A stretch of 34,856 nucleotides of DNA from CAYGZC01 sp964354225. GTDB lineage: Bacteria > Bacteroidota > Ignavibacteria > UBA10030 > SZUA-254. How positions within the stretch are numbered: the stretch's first letter is position 1; the number at the start of each line of letters is the position of its first letter. Of this stretch, positions 1 through 7,626 are shown in pieces. The notes beneath the pieces are model-generated. The model was not told the origin of the DNA, searched no databases, and saw nothing but the letters and a program-made list of their open reading frames with translations. The stretch is from contig CAYGZC010000195.1 in NCBI GenBank assembly GCA_964354225.1, positions 1 through 34,856 on the forward strand. Reading direction: 5' to 3'. The position numbers and the translations under genes were made by a program.

Positions 1-1
1 A

Positions 2-2188
2 AATAAAGATCCGGAGCAATTAACATACACACATGGTTCTACCGTTCAGCTATCCTCCACACCGGCATATCATTACAGATTTACAGGTTGGAGCGGGGAT
101 ATTTCTCCCGGACAGGAGATGATCAATCCATTAACAGTTACAATGAATAGTAATAAAAATATTACGGCAACTTTTATTTCATATTACTGTGATGTTACAT
201 CTCCCAACGGTGGCGAGAATCTGTATTGTGGTTCGATATGGCCCATTACGTGGTCTTATGCAAACGTTGCAAACATTAAAATTGAATACTCAACCGATAA
301 TGGTTCAAGCTGGATTGAAATTATTGCCTCAACACCTGCTTCTTCGGGTAGGTATGCTTGGACTGTCCCAACCGGAATATCAACCGGAGATGCACTCGTA
401 AGGATAACGGATGTTCTCAATGCTTCGATGTATGATGAAAGCGATGATGTATTTACTATCGGCATGAGCTGGTTGCCACAAATGGTCGGGACAGATAAAT
501 CTCTTACCGATGTTTGTTTTATCAATACAACCACAGGCTGGGCTGTTGGAAACAACGGAGTAATCTTGTATACATCCAATGGAGGTACAAACTGGATTGA
601 ACGTATGAATGGTGCACCTAGCTTGCGACTTGCTGGGGTTAGTTTTGTCAATGATAATTACGGGTGGGTAGCTTGTGAAAATGGTAAAATCCTTCGGACA
701 ACAAACGGGGGCTTAAACTGGTCAGTACAAACAACTACTACATCAAATCATCTCAACGATATTTATTTTATGGATGAAACTCGAGGTTGGGTAGTTGGAA
801 ATGGGGGCGTTGTTCTTTCGACGATAAACGGGGGATTGGCCTGGACCAGACAAACAGGCCCGATATCTGAACATCTCACTGGTATTAGTTTCATTGATGA
901 GGACTTGGGCTGGGTTATTGGTGCCAATGGAACAATTATGCATACTATAAATGGGGGTGATCTATGGTCGTTACAATCGGGCGGAACCACAGACCAATTG
1001 AATGATATTTGTTTTATTGATGAGGAATATGGTTGGATTGTTGGTAACAATGGAACAATCATATCAACAACTAATGGTGGATCAACCTGGACGGTTGAAT
1101 ATAGTGGAACAACCAGACATCTTAATGGAGTATGTTTTATTAGTGATGATTTCGGTTGGGTTGTCGGAAATAATGGCACAATTCTTCGTTATGGAGGAGG
1201 TGCACTTCGTAATGCGGTGCAAACTCAGGGATCACTGTTGGGTTGGGAAGGTGTCCCGAGCGGTACCACGAGGGATTTGTCTGTAGTGTTTTTTATCGGA
1301 GGAACTATGGGAACAATCATGGGTGATTCGGGAACAGTTCTCAATTATAATCCTTCAACTACCGATAGTTCTTATCTTCCGCTTAGTATTAGTGCTACTC
1401 AATCTTGGAATATGCTTTCGATACCGATGGTGATCGCAGACTTCAAAGCAACGGTTGCATTCAGAGGATGTAACTCTGATATATTTACTTATAATCCATT
1501 AACTGGATACGAAAGTAAAAATGTGCTTAATAACGGTGCAGGTTATTGGGCACGATTCCCTAACTCTAAATTTATCAATATTTGTGGTGTTCAAATAAAC
1601 TTAGATACATTTGATGTAATCGAGGGATGGAATATGATTGGTTCAATTGGAATGCTAATACCGGTAGCGACCATAATTTCTGAACCAGGTGGGCTTATAA
1701 CTTCGAACTTCTTTGGCTATGATGGAAGTTATATAGTTGTTGATAATATTATGCCTGGTAAAGGATATTGGGTTAAAGCGAGCGAAGCTGGGAAATTAAT
1801 ATTATCATCAGGCTCTATCCTCTCTGCATCTGCACGAATTAAAATCCAGCCGACATCAGGGTTGCCTCCTCCTCCACCGGGTGAAGGACATGTACTCAAC
1901 GAGACAATACCTCAAGAATACAAATTAGAGCAGGCCTATCCCAATCCATTTAATCCGACAACAAAGATTAGATACGATTTACCAAAAACTTCAAAAGTAG
2001 CTTTAAAGATTTATAATCTACTTGGTCAAGAAGTTGAGACACTCGTCAATGAGGAACAGGATGCAGGTTATAAATCAGTTGAGTGGGATGCAAGCTATTA
2101 TCCTTCTGGAGTGTATTTTTATAAACTGACGGCAGATGCAAATGGGAAATCGTTTGTGGATGTGAAGAAGGTTGTCCTCCTTCGTTAA
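2..2188 (+). CDS. Secreted T9SS-sorted protein with YCF48-type repeats (5' end missing)
   Basis: The frame is open to the left edge of the window, so this is the C-terminal 728 residues of a larger protein; the ATG at 119 is internal. In order it shows: the end of an InlB-type bacterial repeat (F-x-GWSGD ... NITATF, up to about base 175); a Kre9/Knh1-like domain starting at SPNGGE (about 200-460); six YCF48/BNR-like repeats of about 41 residues (503-1195), each with a GW-V-G-NG core and a T-NGG-W turn, then a seventh degenerate copy near 1277; two WNM ... GYW units (about 1405-1800); a proline-rich linker; and a C-terminal T9SS type A sorting domain (YPNPFNPTTKI ... GVYFYKL) ending at the stop. 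YCF48 repeats form beta-propeller blades in known proteins. From family knowledge the product is exported through the outer membrane and kept on the surface or released. Its ligand or activity is unknown. Confidence 0.9.
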   Translation, partial: NKDPEQLTYTHGSTVQLSSTPAYHYRFTGWSGDISPGQEMINPLTVTMNSNKNITATFISYYCDVTSPNGGENLYCGSIWPITWSYANVANIKIEYSTDNGSSWIEIIASTPASSGRYAWTVPTGISTGDALVRITDVLNASMYDESDDVFTIGMSWLPQMVGTDKSLTDVCFINTTTGWAVGNNGVILYTSNGGTNWIERMNGAPSLRLAGVSFVNDNYGWVACENGKILRTTNGGLNWSVQTTTTSNHLNDIYFMDETRGWVVGNGGVVLSTINGGLAWTRQTGPISEHLTGISFIDEDLGWVIGANGTIMHTINGGDLWSLQSGGTTDQLNDICFIDEEYGWIVGNNGTIISTTNGGSTWTVEYSGTTRHLNGVCFISDDFGWVVGNNGTILRYGGGALRNAVQTQGSLLGWEGVPSGTTRDLSVVFFIGGTMGTIMGDSGTVLNYNPSTTDSSYLPLSISATQSWNMLSIPMVIADFKATVAFRGCNSDIFTYNPLTGYESKNVLNNGAGYWARFPNSKFINICGVQINLDTFDVIEGWNMIGSIGMLIPVATIISEPGGLITSNFFGYDGSYIVVDNIMPGKGYWVKASEAGKLILSSGSILSASARIKIQPTSGLPPPPPGEGHVLNETIPQEYKLEQAYPNPFNPTTKIRYDLPKTSKVALKIYNLLGQEVETLVNEEQDAGYKSVEWDASYYPSGVYFYKLTADANGKSFVDVKKVVLLR
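503..1195 (+). repeat. Six tandem coding repeats (126 then 123 bp period)
   Basis: Equivalent codons recur at 503, 629, 752, 875, 998 and 1121, so the period is 126 bp once and then exactly 123 bp (41 codons). Each unit encodes a hydrophobic strand, a GW-V-G-NG turn and an NGG-W turn. The copies diverge at DNA level, so this is an old protein-repeat expansion and not a recent slippage array. Confidence 0.85.
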
Positions 2189-2190
2189 CG

Positions 2191-2234
2191 TATCCGCCGA
2201 AGCGACAACGCGTAGGCGGGAACTTCGGCGGATA
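2191..2234. repeat. GC-rich hairpin with alternative pairings
   Basis: Perfect 12-base inverted repeat: TATCCGCCGAAG (2191-2202) and CTTCGGCGGATA (2223-2234). An inner GGCGG (2215-2219) can compete for the same CCGCC. It is clearly GC-richer than its surroundings and has no T-run after it on the plus strand. It may be a dispersed REP-like palindrome or a weak RNA 3' stabiliser for the T9SS gene that ends at 2188. Only the inverted repeat itself is seen. Confidence 0.6.
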
Positions 2235-2254
2235 AATGTTGATGAAGTAAGAAA

Positions 2255-2312
2255 CGCAAAAATAATGTGCGACTCACTTCAGGGTAAATTAATACTTGAA
2301 AGTGAGTCGCAC
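2255..2312 (-). terminator. Rho-independent terminator of the apt/protease operon
   Basis: A 13-base perfect stem, GTGCGACTCACTT (2267-2279) with AAGTGAGTCGCAC (2300-2312), encloses a 20-base loop. On the minus strand it starts 10 bases after the protease stop and is followed by ATTATTTTTG, so it works as a terminator in that direction. There is no T-run on the plus side. Confidence 0.7.
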
Positions 2313-2322
2313 TTAAGACACT

Positions 2323-2718
2323 TCAAGCCAGAATCATAGGTAACGGTTTTAATTCCCTTTTAAGGGGATCCAGGGCTAAACCGAGCGCTTCGAGCGTGAA
2401 TGCACCGAGGAGTGTACTATCACCTTCCTCACCGAAAATTACATCCGCCCCACCAATCTTTTTACCATATTTGAAAAGTGCAATACCCTTTTTTCTAACA
2501 ATTCGATCTCCATTTGCTAAGCGAAATTCTTCCTCAGCCAATCGTTTTATCCCCAGCGATTCTAAGATGGTGCTTGGTACCACTGAATAGATAGCCCCAG
2601 AATCAATTAAGAATTCAATAGGTATTGTTCGCTCTGGATTCGATGGATTGCCTACCTCTATTTTTAATACTGCCAGTCCCATATCTATACACATTTTTAT
2701 GATATTATTTCTATTCAC
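2323..2718 (-). CDS. Retropepsin-like (clan AA) aspartic protease, small single-domain
   Basis: A protein of 131 residues with one pepsin/retropepsin half-site, FLIDSGAIYSVVP, where D-S-G replaces the usual D-T-G. A hydrophobic strand and the second conserved segment LLGAFTLEALGL follow. Single-domain proteins of this kind would act as homodimers. There is no signal peptide or membrane segment, so it is probably cytoplasmic; the substrate is unknown. The start is uncertain. The longest frame begins with GTG at 2718, but family members usually begin at a sequence like MGLAVLKIEV, which here is the ATG at 2682; an ATG at 2694 is also possible, and none has a clear ribosome binding site. It is the last gene of the hydratase-apt operon and is followed by a strong terminator. 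Confidence 0.75.
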   Translation of the reverse strand: MNRNNIIKMCIDMGLAVLKIEVGNPSNPERTIPIEFLIDSGAIYSVVPSTILESLGIKRLAEEEFRLANGDRIVRKKGIALFKYGKKIGGADVIFGEEGDSTLLGAFTLEALGLALDPLKRELKPLPMILA

Positions 2719-2747
2719 AATCTACTTAAATCTTTTAAACAAATCAA

Positions 2748-3284
2748 TCATTCTGAATCATACGGGATTATCGAGGAGATGTCATATCCTTTTAGTTTTT
2801 CTCTACCACCAAGAAATGATAGCTCAATAAGAAAAGCTAAACCAACAATTTCTCCCCCCAATTTTTCAACAAGCTTGCAAGTTGCTTGAACTGTACCACC
2901 CGTTGCCAAAAGATCATCTACAATGAGCACCCTCTCCCCTTTTTTTATTGCGTCTATGTGAATCTCAAGTGAGTCAGTACCATATTCAAGTTGGTATTCT
3001 TCTTTGATGGTTTTTGCTGGAAGTTTCTTTGGTTTACGGACAGGGACAAAGCCGGCATTAAGCCGGTACGCGAGTACACTTCCGAAAATAAATCCACGTG
3101 ATTCCACACTTACAACTTTATCAATATGCACTGCTTTGTATTTCTCATACATAATATCGATAGTTTTCTGGAAGGCACTTTTATCTTTTAGAAGTGTTGT
3201 AATATCTCTGAAGACAATTCCTTTCTTCGGAAAACCCGGAACATTACGTATGAAATCTCGAAGTTCATCTGATGGATTTACCAT
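2748..3284 (-). CDS. apt: Adenine phosphoribosyltransferase
   Basis: This cytoplasmic enzyme makes AMP from adenine and PRPP (purine salvage). The 178 residues match the usual length. The PRPP-binding motif VLIVDDLLATGGT is at residues 119-131, the family segment VESRGFIFG at 60-68, and the N-terminal FPKKGIVFRDIT is typical of Apt. The ATG overlaps the end of the upstream hydratase gene (the ATGGTAA overlap is 7 bases) and a GAAGGA ribosome binding site lies at good distance inside that gene. This fixes the start and suggests translational coupling. Together with the nucleoside operon at 7718-14070 it gives the cell purine and pyrimidine salvage. Confidence 0.95.
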   Translation of the reverse strand: MVNPSDELRDFIRNVPGFPKKGIVFRDITTLLKDKSAFQKTIDIMYEKYKAVHIDKVVSVESRGFIFGSVLAYRLNAGFVPVRKPKKLPAKTIKEEYQLEYGTDSLEIHIDAIKKGERVLIVDDLLATGGTVQATCKLVEKLGGEIVGLAFLIELSFLGGREKLKGYDISSIIPYDSE

Positions 3285-4060
3285 TCCAATTTTTCCTTCT
3301 TAAGAAATGAATCGATCCCTTTTTTAAAGTCTTCAGTCTTGCGAACAAGTGCATTCAAGTTAGCGGCATACTCCATCGCATCCTTAACATTCATTTCATT
3401 AAACCTGTTAAACAAATCTTTTGTCAGCGTAAGGGAAGCAGGGCTGGTCGTTCGGGCAAGTGTTTCAGCAAACTCATACACCTTTGGTTTTAATTGATCG
3501 TTCTCAATCACCTCAGTAACGAGTCCTTTTTCCTTTGCGGTCGCTGCATCGAGAATATCCCCACGGAGCGTGAATTCCCTTGCTGCGCCTTCACCCATCC
3601 TCTTAATTAGGTAAACAAGAATTACCGCAGGAATAAATCCAAGTCGTACTTCGGGTACACCGAGCTTGGCTTTTTCTTTCCCGGCAAAAACAAAATCACA
3701 TGCCGCCGCAATTCCACAGCCACCGCCAAGTGCAGGTCCATTTACCATTGCAATAACCGGTTTACGAAGGTTATAAATAAGCTGAAGCATCTTCATCAGG
3801 TTATGGGCATCTTCAAGATTTTCGCCATGACCCATTTGAGAATACTTCTGAAGATAATCCAAATCCATCCCTGCGCAAAATGCCGAGCCGGCACCCGTTA
3901 TAACAACAACACGAGATTGGGTGTTCCGATTGACAGACGTTAACACATCCGATAGCTCTTTAATCATTACATCATCGAGCGCATTACGGCGCTCTGGATG
4001 ATTTAATGTGATAGTTGCAATCCGATTTTCAGTCGAGTAAAGTAAAGATGTATAATCCAT
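3278..4060 (-). CDS. Enoyl-CoA hydratase/isomerase (crotonase) family protein
   Basis: A crotonase-fold protein of 260 residues. The oxyanion-hole segments SAFCAGMDL (59-67) and GGGCG (112-116) are present, as are both glutamates matching the catalytic pair of hydratases: E137 in VPE and E162 in AREF. It is therefore probably an active hydratase of enoyl-CoA or methylglutaconyl-CoA type; the substrate cannot be told from sequence. I start it at the ATG at 4060, because the longer frame's TTG at 4096 is the -35 element of the promoter. The ATG has no Shine-Dalgarno and sits only about 7 bases past the -10 box, so the mRNA may be leaderless. It is the first gene of the operon with apt and the small protease. 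Confidence 0.88.
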   Translation of the reverse strand: MDYTSLLYSTENRIATITLNHPERRNALDDVMIKELSDVLTSVNRNTQSRVVVITGAGSAFCAGMDLDYLQKYSQMGHGENLEDAHNLMKMLQLIYNLRKPVIAMVNGPALGGGCGIAAACDFVFAGKEKAKLGVPEVRLGFIPAVILVYLIKRMGEGAAREFTLRGDILDAATAKEKGLVTEVIENDQLKPKVYEFAETLARTTSPASLTLTKDLFNRFNEMNVKDAMEYAANLNALVRKTEDFKKGIDSFLKKEKLEW

Positions 4061-4067
4061 GAAGCAC

Positions 4068-4096
4068 AAAATAAGAAACTTCCAACGCAATCTCAA
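4068..4096 (-). promoter_or_regulatory. Candidate promoter for the hydratase-apt-protease operon
   Basis: On the minus strand TTGAGA (4096-4091), 17 bases, then TATTTT (4073-4068). The expected transcription start is near 4061, next to the ATG at 4060. The geometry matches the other promoters of this window. Confidence 0.55.
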
Positions 4097-4111
4097 ATTT
4101 AATCAAATTGA

Positions 4112-4155
4112 AATCCGATTTCTGCCTCAAGGCTCAACAGAGAGGAAATCGGATT
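4112..4155 (-). terminator. Hairpin after glnA, probable terminator
   Basis: An 11-base perfect inverted repeat, AATCCGATTTC (4112-4122) and GAAATCGGATT (4145-4155), begins 16 bases past the glnA stop. On the minus strand it is followed by a T-rich but interrupted stretch (TTCAATTTGATT), so it may be a weak terminator. It also lies just upstream of the hydratase promoter. Confidence 0.45.
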
Positions 4156-4171
4156 CCTTCACTTGATTTAT

Positions 4172-5542
4172 TCAATACTTTTCAAGATACTGGTCAATCT
4201 CCCACTGCGTTACCTGGAGACGATAATCATCCCATTCATTCTTTTTTATATCATACAACTTATTGAAGGTGTATTCTCCCAATGTTCCTCGAATTACCTT
4301 ATCATTTTCGAGGTAATGCAAAGCTTCCATAATATCCCGCGGCAAAACATCGATCTTTCTTTTTGCGGCTTCCTCTTGTGTGAATTCATAGATATTTTCT
4401 TCAACTGGTGATGGGGGCAGTACTTTTTTCTCAATACCGTCTAAGCCGGCAGCAAGCATTATTGCAAATGCGAGGTATGGATTTGCGGATGGATCAGGAC
4501 AACGAAGCTCGGCACGAACTGATCTTTCACGCCCCGGTGTGTATCGCGGAATGCGAATCAGGGCAGAGCGATTACGCTGTCCCCACGCAATATAAACCGG
4601 AGCTTCATATCCAACAACAAGCCGTTTATATGAGTTGATTGTGGGATTCAGAATCGCATTCATTGCCTTAATATGAGAAAGCTGTCCTTGAATAAAATAT
4701 TTCGCAAGCTTCGAGAGATGGTAATCATCTTTTGGATCAAAGAAAAGATTTTTACCTTCAGAGTTAAAGATACTTTGATGTACATGCATTCCCGAACCGT
4801 TGATCCCCATAATTGGTTTTGGCATGAACGTGGCATGAAGATTATGATGAGCTGCAACCCACTTCAATGTGAATTTTAATGTTGCCGCTTGATCAGCAAT
4901 TTTTAAAGCATCAGCATAACGAAAATCGATCTCATGCTGCCCTACTGCCACTTCGTGATGAAGTGCTTCAACATCAATTCCAAAACCATGCAGCGCTGTC
5001 GTCATCTCTTGACGTATTTCCATTGCCAAATCTGTTGTTTGATCAAAATAACCGGCATTATCATGTGGAAGCGGCACGAGCTTATCGTTCTCTTTTCGGA
5101 AAAGGAAAAATTCAAGTTCAGGACCAACATTGAAAACATATCCAAGTATTCTGGCGCGTTCCAATTGCTTTTTCAGAATATATCGAGGATCACCTTCAAA
5201 CGGCGCGCCATCGGGCATATATACATCACACATAAACCTTGCTACAACCGCTTGAGATGAATTTGATTTCGTCCAGGGGATGACAGCGTAAGTATTCGTG
5301 TCAAGCTCAAGATACATATCGCTCTCAAATATTCTGGTAAATCCTTCTATCGAGGAACCATCAAACCAAATACCATCTTCAAGTGCAGCTTCTATTTTTG
5401 ATATTGGTATCGTAACACCTTTTAGATGTCCGTTGAGATCGGTAAATTGGAGTTGGATAAACTGTACTTTGTCTTGTTTTGCATGAGAAATTATTTCCTT
5501 TTTTGCTCTATCGCTTGCTTTGTATTTTCTGTTTTTTACCAT
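4172..5542 (-). CDS. glnA: Glutamine synthetase, type I (short, GSI-alpha-like)
   Basis: This enzyme makes glutamine from glutamate, ammonia and ATP, the main ammonium assimilation step; GSI works as a dodecamer in the cytoplasm. The 456 residues carry WFDGSSIEGF (59-68), the metal-binding GPELEFF (140-146), the ATP/ammonia loop NGSGMHVHQS (248-257) and the glutamate-site NRSALIRIP (324-332). The length and the C-terminus (WEIDQYLEKY) resemble the short Bacillus/Thermotoga-type enzyme and not the longer adenylylated GSI-beta form, so feedback or a regulator is more likely than adenylylation; this is inference. The ATG at 5542 has an AGAGGA ribosome binding site. The gene lies 19 bases after an Lrp/AsnC regulator and is probably co-transcribed with it. 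Confidence 0.95.
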   Translation of the reverse strand: MVKNRKYKASDRAKKEIISHAKQDKVQFIQLQFTDLNGHLKGVTIPISKIEAALEDGIWFDGSSIEGFTRIFESDMYLELDTNTYAVIPWTKSNSSQAVVARFMCDVYMPDGAPFEGDPRYILKKQLERARILGYVFNVGPELEFFLFRKENDKLVPLPHDNAGYFDQTTDLAMEIRQEMTTALHGFGIDVEALHHEVAVGQHEIDFRYADALKIADQAATLKFTLKWVAAHHNLHATFMPKPIMGINGSGMHVHQSIFNSEGKNLFFDPKDDYHLSKLAKYFIQGQLSHIKAMNAILNPTINSYKRLVVGYEAPVYIAWGQRNRSALIRIPRYTPGRERSVRAELRCPDPSANPYLAFAIMLAAGLDGIEKKVLPPSPVEENIYEFTQEEAAKRKIDVLPRDIMEALHYLENDKVIRGTLGEYTFNKLYDIKKNEWDDYRLQVTQWEIDQYLEKY

Positions 5543-5561
5543 AATATTTTTCCTCTGATAA

Positions 5562-6020
5562 CTATTTGGAATGTAATAAATTAATTTTTGTTGTTTCCTT
5601 CGAAGTGGAAAGTACTAAGTGTGTTTTTGTTCCAGTCACACCTATACATGATTGAATTCTTGCCAGAAGTTTCTCGAGGGATGTCGTGTTTTCAGTTCGA
5701 ATTTTTAATAAATGAGAACCCTCCCCTGTGATAGCATGACACTCAAGTATTTCATTTATCTCTTTCACATTATCAATGAATTTCTGATAATGTTTTGATG
5801 AATCGACCGTGACGGTAATAAACGCAGTTACGTCCTTCCCAAGTTTTTTCGGATTGACTATTGCAGCATAATTGGTGATATATCCCATGTTTTCGATTTT
5901 TCGTAATCTATCACTTACCGAGGGCAAGGATAATCCGACATTATGGGCTAATTCATTCCGCCGTGTTCTACCATTCGATTGTAGAATATCCAAGATTTTT
6001 ATATCAATCTCATCAAGCAT
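5562..6020 (-). CDS. Lrp/AsnC-family transcriptional regulator
   Basis: A regulator of 152 residues with an N-terminal winged helix-turn-helix (IDIKILDILQ ... SLPSVSDRLRKIENMGYI, residues about 5-50) and a C-terminal RAM/AsnC ligand domain (AFITVTVD ... CHAITGEGSHLLKI, about 65-135). Family members form dimers and octamers and sense amino acids. I use the ATG at 6020, preceded by AAGGA; the TTG two codons upstream is less likely. It is the first gene of a two-gene unit with glnA, so a role in setting glutamine synthetase according to amino-acid supply is likely by context. The upstream promoter is overlapped by GGTTAACAAT repeats that could be its own operator. Confidence 0.92.
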   Translation of the reverse strand: MLDEIDIKILDILQSNGRTRRNELAHNVGLSLPSVSDRLRKIENMGYITNYAAIVNPKKLGKDVTAFITVTVDSSKHYQKFIDNVKEINEILECHAITGEGSHLLKIRTENTTSLEKLLARIQSCIGVTGTKTHLVLSTSKETTKINLLHSK

Positions 6021-6073
6021 ATTCAATATCCTTAATGAATAAAGTATATTCCGATATTATATTAATATATTTA

Positions 6074-6110
6074 GGTTATTAACAATTATTGGTTAACAAT
6101 ATAAGGTTAA
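6074..6110. promoter_or_regulatory. GGTTAACAAT repeats, candidate Lrp-type operator
   Basis: Three related direct repeats lie one after another: GGTTATTAACAAT (6074-6086), GGTTAACAAT (6091-6100) and GGTTAA (6105-6110). The second contains the palindrome GTTAAC, and CAATTATTG (6083-6091) is also symmetrical. They cover the -10 box and start region of the regulator-glnA promoter. Spacing of 17 and 14 bases is not perfectly helical. Binding by the regulator is inference. Confidence 0.4.
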
Positions 6111-6126
6111 TGAAAGAATAAGTCAA
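6098..6126 (-). promoter_or_regulatory. Candidate promoter for the Lrp/AsnC regulator-glnA unit
   Basis: On the minus strand TTGACT (6126-6121), 17 bases, then TATATT (6103-6098). Transcription would start near 6091, leaving a leader of about 70 bases in an AT-rich region before the ATG at 6020. Confidence 0.6.
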
Positions 6127-6153
6127 ATATTTGGATTATTTTGAGGGAAGGAT

Positions 6154-6810
6154 TTAAAACTGTGCAGCTTTGCGGATATTTTTCACAGCTTGAGAAATAT
6201 TTCTCTTTGAAAATATCGAATAACCTGCGACCAGAACTGTTGCTCCAGCTTTTGCAAGTGCAGCAGCGTTACTCTCATCAACACCACCATCTACTTCAAG
6301 CTCGATTTTCTTTTTTGTGTTAACAATTAACTGGGATATATCGTTTACTTTCTTCAGTGTGGATTGGATAAATTCTTGTCCACCGAAACCTGGGTTGACA
6401 GTCATTACGAGAACTTGATCAACAATTAGAAGAATTTCTTTCACTGTCGATATGGGGGTTGCTGGATTCAAACTTACACCAGCTTTCATTCCCAACTCTT
6501 TGATGTGCTGGATAGTTCTGTGGAGATGGATGCATGCTTCAACATGAACTGTGAGTCGATTTGTTCCCGCCTTTTGAAAATCCTCTAAATATTTATCGGG
6601 ATTTTGTATCATCAAATGCGCATCAAGCGGCAGGTTTGTAATATTGCTGATTGTTTTCACAACCATCGGACCGAAGGTAATATTCGGAACGAAATGCCCG
6701 TCCATAATATCAAGATGAATCCAGTCGGCTCCCCCTTTCTCAACTAATTTTATTTGCTGCTCAAGGTTTGCAAAGTTTGCAGAAAGAATGGATGGGGCAA
6801 TTTTGATCAT
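6154..6810 (-). CDS. rpe: Ribulose-phosphate 3-epimerase
   Basis: This enzyme interconverts ribulose 5-phosphate and xylulose 5-phosphate in the pentose phosphate pathway. It is a 218-residue TIM barrel of normal length. The metal-binding and catalytic residues are visible: H32 and D34 in IHLDIMDGHFVPN, H65 in DAHLMI, and D174 in EVDGGV. The phosphate-binding loop MTVNPGFGGQEFI is at 136-148. The ATG at 6810 has AGGTGA a few bases upstream. It lies 20 bases behind the PASTA-protein gene and is read from the same promoter, an adjacency I believe is seen in related genomes. Confidence 0.95.
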   Translation of the reverse strand: MIKIAPSILSANFANLEQQIKLVEKGGADWIHLDIMDGHFVPNITFGPMVVKTISNITNLPLDAHLMIQNPDKYLEDFQKAGTNRLTVHVEACIHLHRTIQHIKELGMKAGVSLNPATPISTVKEILLIVDQVLVMTVNPGFGGQEFIQSTLKKVNDISQLIVNTKKKIELEVDGGVDESNAAALAKAGATVLVAGYSIFSKRNISQAVKNIRKAAQF

Positions 6811-6830
6811 AGATCACCTATCAACTTGTT

Positions 6831-7604
6831 TTAATTTTCATGGAGATATTTTTTTTCACCACCCTGAACGACAATTAGATCGATTGACTGTCCCCTAACA
6901 ACCATCTCACCTGACCGCGGATATTGATCGACAACGGTGTTAGGTAACATATCAGGCGACGGCACATAAGTGATATTACCAGAGTTCAATCCGATATTCA
7001 AAAGAATTTTGCCAACTTCAAAAAGTGTCTTTCCAGTTACATCCGGCACAGAGATTTTTTCCGCAAATGAGCCCTGGCTGATAACTACAGAAACATAAAT
7101 ATCTCTTTTGACTTTAGCTCCCGCATAAATATTTTGTTCAACAACCGTATTTTCTGGATAATCATCAGATGGTTGATACTCTATTGCACCAAGTTTCAAT
7201 CCTTCCCGCTCAAGCATGAATCTCGCATCTCGTAGCGTCCTCCCTTTTAGGTTTGGAACAGATACCATTATTTCACCGCCGCTAATCGTGAGATAAACTC
7301 GTCTGCCTTTTTTCACGATGGCCTTTGCTAAAGGATTTTGGATAATTACAATACCTGTCGGATTTTCTCTATCCATCCGTACATCTCCCTTCCTTGGCTC
7401 GAATCCAAGAGAGTCTAACAATTTCATTGCGTCGTCAATTTTCATTCCAACAACTGGTGGCACCGTTATGATGCCACCGCTTGCTGTATACCAGGGCATA
7501 AGAAGATCGTTAAAAATAAAAAATAGAACCACGATGCAAGCGAATACAAGAAAAATCTTCCTTGTACGGTTTGAAGTGAAATATTTTTTAAGTTTCCAGG
7601 TCAC
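6831..7604 (-). CDS. Membrane-anchored protein with three PASTA domains (no kinase domain)
   Basis: A bitopic protein of 257 residues: a short basic N-terminus, one membrane helix (about 17-33, IFLVFACIVVLFFIF), then three consecutive PASTA domains outside the membrane. They are recognisable by repeated V-P-x-V/L-x-G entry motifs (TVPPVVGM, SVPNLKGR, SVPDVTGK) and exit segments like V-Q-P-x-G. PASTA domains bind peptidoglycan or muropeptides in Ser/Thr kinases and PBPs, but no kinase or PBP domain is fused here. I start at the GTG at 7604, since the longer frame's TTG at 7655 is the -35 element of the promoter. A role in cell-wall sensing or division is an inference. It is co-transcribed with rpe. 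Confidence 0.85.
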   Translation of the reverse strand: MTWKLKKYFTSNRTRKIFLVFACIVVLFFIFNDLLMPWYTASGGIITVPPVVGMKIDDAMKLLDSLGFEPRKGDVRMDRENPTGIVIIQNPLAKAIVKKGRRVYLTISGGEIMVSVPNLKGRTLRDARFMLEREGLKLGAIEYQPSDDYPENTVVEQNIYAGAKVKRDIYVSVVISQGSFAEKISVPDVTGKTLFEVGKILLNIGLNSGNITYVPSPDMLPNTVVDQYPRSGEMVVRGQSIDLIVVQGGEKKYLHEN

Positions 7605-7626
7605 ATTAATCTTTCTTTGCTGAAAA

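Noticed and set aside
763..1179. Open frame of 138 codons on the minus strand inside the T9SS gene
   Set aside because: It is the antisense shadow of the tandem YCF48 repeats and has periodic low-complexity translation.
503..1195. CRISPR-like array
   Set aside because: The periodic units are protein-coding repeats of 41 codons with diverged DNA; there are no short identical repeats with unique spacers.
4673..5260. Several plus-strand frames opposite glnA
   Set aside because: glnA is intact through this stretch and the opposite frames have no recognisable domain or ribosome binding site.
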